This document shows positions 17,957 to 19,983 of a stretch of DNA of 19,983 nt, piece after piece. A program made the translations under genes and the position numbers. Below the pieces are notes generated by a model. It did not search any database. It saw only the letters and a list, made by a program, of their open reading frames with translations, and was not told where the DNA came from. Where the stretch lies: contig DERO01000017.1 of the NCBI GenBank assembly GCA_002360945.1, positions 1 through 19,983 on the forward strand. The letters are read 5' to 3'. This DNA is from Leclercia adecarboxylata. Its GTDB lineage: Bacteria; Pseudomonadota; Gammaproteobacteria; Enterobacterales; Enterobacteriaceae. Numbering within the stretch: the first letter of the stretch is position 1; each line of letters begins with the position of its first letter.

Positions 17957-18217
17957 TGAATTATATTGACATAAACTGACATTTCTTAAGATAACTATAA
18001 TTTCACAATAAATTATTTGAACATCATAAAATCGTCATAAGCCGCCTTAAATCAGCCTCTATCACAAAGAATTAACAGCTGAATTGACTATCATTGCTAA
18101 TTTCATTTCAAAATAATTGAACGAATAAAATTAATAATGAATATCTGTAAATATCATTTGCATTAATGTTTCCCGCACGCCATTTTGAGCGCTTGCTTAT
18201 TAATGACGGTATTCACA
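17957..18217 (+). promoter_or_regulatory. AT-rich upstream region of yceJ-yceI
   Basis: No gene is supported in these 261 bases, which are much more AT-rich than the surroundings. A perfect TTGACA (17966-17971) and a perfect TATAAT (17996-18001) are present, but 24 bases apart. TTGACA also has AGATAA 17 bases downstream. Start sites here would leave a leader of over 200 bases before yceJ. I cannot assign a regulator. Confidence 0.4.
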
Positions 18218-18784
18218 ATGCAGGTGCGTAATTCCCCCACACGCTATGGCGTTATTTCCATGAGTTTACACTGGCTGATGGCTATTGCGGTGTATGGCAT
18301 GTTCGGCCTTGGATTATGGATGGTCACCCTCAGCTATTACGATGGCTGGTATCACCAGGCTCCGGAGCTGCACAAAAGCATCGGCTTTATGCTGATGCTG
18401 GGGCTGGTGGTGCGCCTGCTGTGGCGTCATATTTCCCCGGTGCCACCGGCGCTGAAAAGCCAGTCGCGCGCCGCCCGACTGAGCGCTGCTGCGGCGCATA
18501 TCGCCCTGTATGCGGTGCTGTTCGCCATTCTCATCAGCGGTTATTTGATCTCCACCGCCGACGGCAAGCCGATCAGCGTCTTCGGCCTGTTTGACGTTCC
18601 TGCCCTGCTGGCAGATGCCGGGGCGCAGGCCGACCTGGCCGGGACTGTTCACCTGTGGCTGGCCTGGGGCTTGGTCTCGTTATCTGCACTGCATGGTCTT
18701 GCGGCCATGAAACACCACTTTATCGACAAAGACGCCACCCTGAAACGTATGTTGGGCAAAGCGTCACCTGACTCTGGAGCATAA
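18218..18784 (+). CDS. yceJ: YceJ, cytochrome b561 family protein
   Basis: The start [19 protein letters not shown] gives 188 residues, the E. coli YceJ length. Upstream in-frame ATG (18203) and TTG (18185) codons are possible, and no start has a good Shine-Dalgarno. Four hydrophobic segments are visible, as in b561 proteins that bind two b hemes and pass electrons between quinone and other carriers in the inner membrane. Histidines at conserved places include His18, His52 (APELHKSIG), His145 and His159. E. coli CybB of this family is a superoxide:quinone oxidoreductase; whether YceJ does the same is not known. The stop is one base before the yceI start, so the two are cotranscribed. Confidence 0.93.
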   Translation: MQVRNSPTRYGVISMSLHWLMAIAVYGMFGLGLWMVTLSYYDGWYHQAPELHKSIGFMLMLGLVVRLLWRHISPVPPALKSQSRAARLSAAAAHIALYAVLFAILISGYLISTADGKPISVFGLFDVPALLADAGAQADLAGTVHLWLAWGLVSLSALHGLAAMKHHFIDKDATLKRMLGKASPDSGA

Positions 18785-18785
18785 A

Positions 18786-19361
18786 ATGAAAAAAAGCCTG
18801 CTGGGACTGACCTTAGGTTCCCTGTTGTTCACCACCGGCGCCGCGGTGGCAGCCGATTACAAAATTGATAAACAAGGTCAACACGCCTTCGTGAATTTCC
18901 GCATCCAGCATCTGGGCTACAGCTGGCTGTATGGCACCTTCAAGGATTTCGACGGCTCCTTCACCTTCGATGAGAGCAATCCGGCGGCCGACAAGGTCAA
19001 CGTGACCCTGAACACCAATAGCCTGGACACCAACCACGCCGAGCGCGATAAGCACCTGCGCAGCGCGGATTTCCTCAACGTGGCGAAATACCCACAGGCG
19101 ACCTTCACCTCGACCGAAGTGAAAAAAGACGGTGATGGTCTGGATATTACCGGCAATCTGACGCTGAACGGCGTGACGAAGCCGGTTACGCTGGATGCAA
19201 AACTGATTGGTCAGGGTGACGACCCGTGGGGCGGCAAGCGCGCAGGATTTGAAGCGACAGGTAAAATCCACCTGAAAGACTTCAACATCACCACCGATCT
19301 GGGCCCGGCGTCGCAGGACGTGGAGCTGATTATTTCGGTGGAAGGGGTTCAGCAGAAGTAA
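18786..19361 (+). CDS. yceI: YceI, periplasmic lipocalin-like protein
   Basis: The 191-residue protein equals the E. coli length. Residues 1-22 form a Sec signal peptide ([15 protein letters not shown]...AVAA). The mature part is a single YceI domain, an extended beta-barrel that in a Thermus homologue holds a polyisoprenoid. Family stretches are [51 protein letters not shown] and [16 protein letters not shown]. In E. coli it is induced at high pH. The tight pairing with the b561 gene yceJ is widely conserved and suggests a shared quinone- or isoprenoid-related role, which remains inference. Confidence 0.96.
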   Translation: MKKSLLGLTLGSLLFTTGAAVAADYKIDKQGQHAFVNFRIQHLGYSWLYGTFKDFDGSFTFDESNPAADKVNVTLNTNSLDTNHAERDKHLRSADFLNVAKYPQATFTSTEVKKDGDGLDITGNLTLNGVTKPVTLDAKLIGQGDDPWGGKRAGFEATGKIHLKDFNITTDLGPASQDVELIISVEGVQQK

Positions 19362-19368
19362 TGTTCTC

Positions 19369-19394
19369 GCCCGGTCAGCATCGCGCGACCGGGC
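19369..19394. terminator. Possible shared hairpin between yceI and trhO
   Basis: GCCCGGTC (19369-19376) and GACCGGGC (19387-19394) form a perfect eight-pair stem with a ten-base loop in the 45 bases between the convergent yceI and trhO stops. Neither strand has a proper T run, so it may act as a 3' end stabiliser or a weak two-way terminator. Confidence 0.55.
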
Positions 19395-19406
19395 AAGGTT
19401 TCAGGG

Positions 19407-19983
19407 TTATTCCGGGTCAGGAATACCCAGGCGGGTGTTCAGACGCCCACGCGACTTATTGAAGATCTTATTACCATTCTCGCGACCGGCACGGCGGCGG
19501 CGCTGCTCCTCTTCCGGCAACATGCTCTCCTCGCTACACAGTTCGCTGCAGCAGCCGTGGAACTTCTCGGCGCAGGCAGGGCACTGAATAAACAGCAGGT
19601 GACAGCCGTCGTTTTTGCAGTTGGTGTGGGTATCGCAGGCGGTGCCGCACTGATGGCAATGGGCGATCACATCGTCAGAGATACGCTCCCCCATCCGCTC
19701 ATCGAAGACGAAGTTCTTGCCGATAAAGCGCACCGGCAGCCCCTGTTCGCGCGCGCGGCGGGCATACTCAATAATGCCGCCTTCGATATGCCAGACTTTG
19801 TTGAAGCCCTGATGCTTCATGTACGCGCTGGCTTTTTCGCAGCGGATCCCGCCGGTGCAGTACATGACAATTTTCTTGTCCTTATGCTCCTGCATCATCT
19901 CCACCGCTTTTGGCAGCTGCTCGCGGAAGGTATCGGCCGGGATTTCAAGGGCGTTCTCAAAATGGCCCACTTCATATTCGTAG
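19407..19983 (-). CDS. trhO: TrhO (YceA), tRNA U34 hydroxylase (5' end cut by window edge)
   Basis: The last 191 codons of the gene are present; the reading frame runs off the right edge (E. coli YceA is 350 residues). TrhO uses oxygen to hydroxylate uridine 34 of several tRNAs to 5-hydroxyuridine. The visible part holds the end of the rhodanese domain with the active-site loop [17 protein letters not shown] cysteine-rich C-terminal region follows ([35 protein letters not shown]), which looks able to bind metal. The end [14 protein letters not shown] matches the family. A GTG at 19970 is internal (YEVGHF context), not a start. Confidence 0.96.
   Translation of the reverse strand, partial: YEYEVGHFENALEIPADTFREQLPKAVEMMQEHKDKKIVMYCTGGIRCEKASAYMKHQGFNKVWHIEGGIIEYARRAREQGLPVRFIGKNFVFDERMGERISDDVIAHCHQCGTACDTHTNCKNDGCHLLFIQCPACAEKFHGCCSELCSEESMLPEEEQRRRRAGRENGNKIFNKSRGRLNTRLGIPDPE

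Overview
The window is a chromosomal stretch from a member of the Enterobacteriaceae. Gene order, protein lengths and protein sequences closely follow the Escherichia coli/Salmonella flg-murJ-pyrC-yceI region. The GC-rich coding sequence and a GCCGGGTGGCG-type REP element suggest an Enterobacter/Leclercia/Lelliottia/Klebsiella-like genus rather than E. coli itself. That genus-level placement is inference. I see no tRNA, rRNA, insertion sequence, prophage, CRISPR array or obviously transferred segment.

Left part (1-8576): flagellar genes. On the minus strand the flgBCDEFGHIJ operon runs from flgB (starts 6895) to flgJ, which is cut by the left edge. These genes build the proximal rod (FlgB, FlgC, FlgF), hook cap (FlgD), hook (FlgE), distal rod (FlgG), L ring (FlgH), P ring (FlgI) and the rod cap/muramidase (FlgJ). 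Divergently on the plus strand lie flgA (P-ring chaperone), flgM (anti-sigma-28) and flgN (chaperone for FlgK/FlgL). A FlhDC-type site lies between flgB and flgA, and a full-consensus sigma-28 promoter lies in front of flgM. A strong terminator after flgN closes this part.

Middle part (8579-13880): on the minus strand, rimJ, yceH and yceM are packed 2-9 bases apart. The lipid II flippase gene murJ follows after a spacer that holds a hairpin and a REP element. mdtH (drug efflux) is divergent from rimJ.

Right part (13988-19983): plus-strand genes yceB (lipoprotein), pyrC (dihydroorotase), dinI (SOS), bssS (biofilm), solA (N-methyltryptophan oxidase), the very small membrane protein gene yceO, yceJ (cytochrome b561) and yceI. 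These are followed by a convergent trhO/yceA cut by the right edge. pyrC carries a PurR-like box and the leader hairpin that overlaps its ribosome binding site. dinI carries a LexA box over its -10 element.

The main departure from the E. coli layout is that grxB, normally between yceB and mdtH, is absent: only 107 bases separate the two genes. I did not find a previously undescribed system. The points most worth checking are the grxB gap, the unusual start region of yceO, and the palindrome that combines the flgA stop codon with the flgM promoter.
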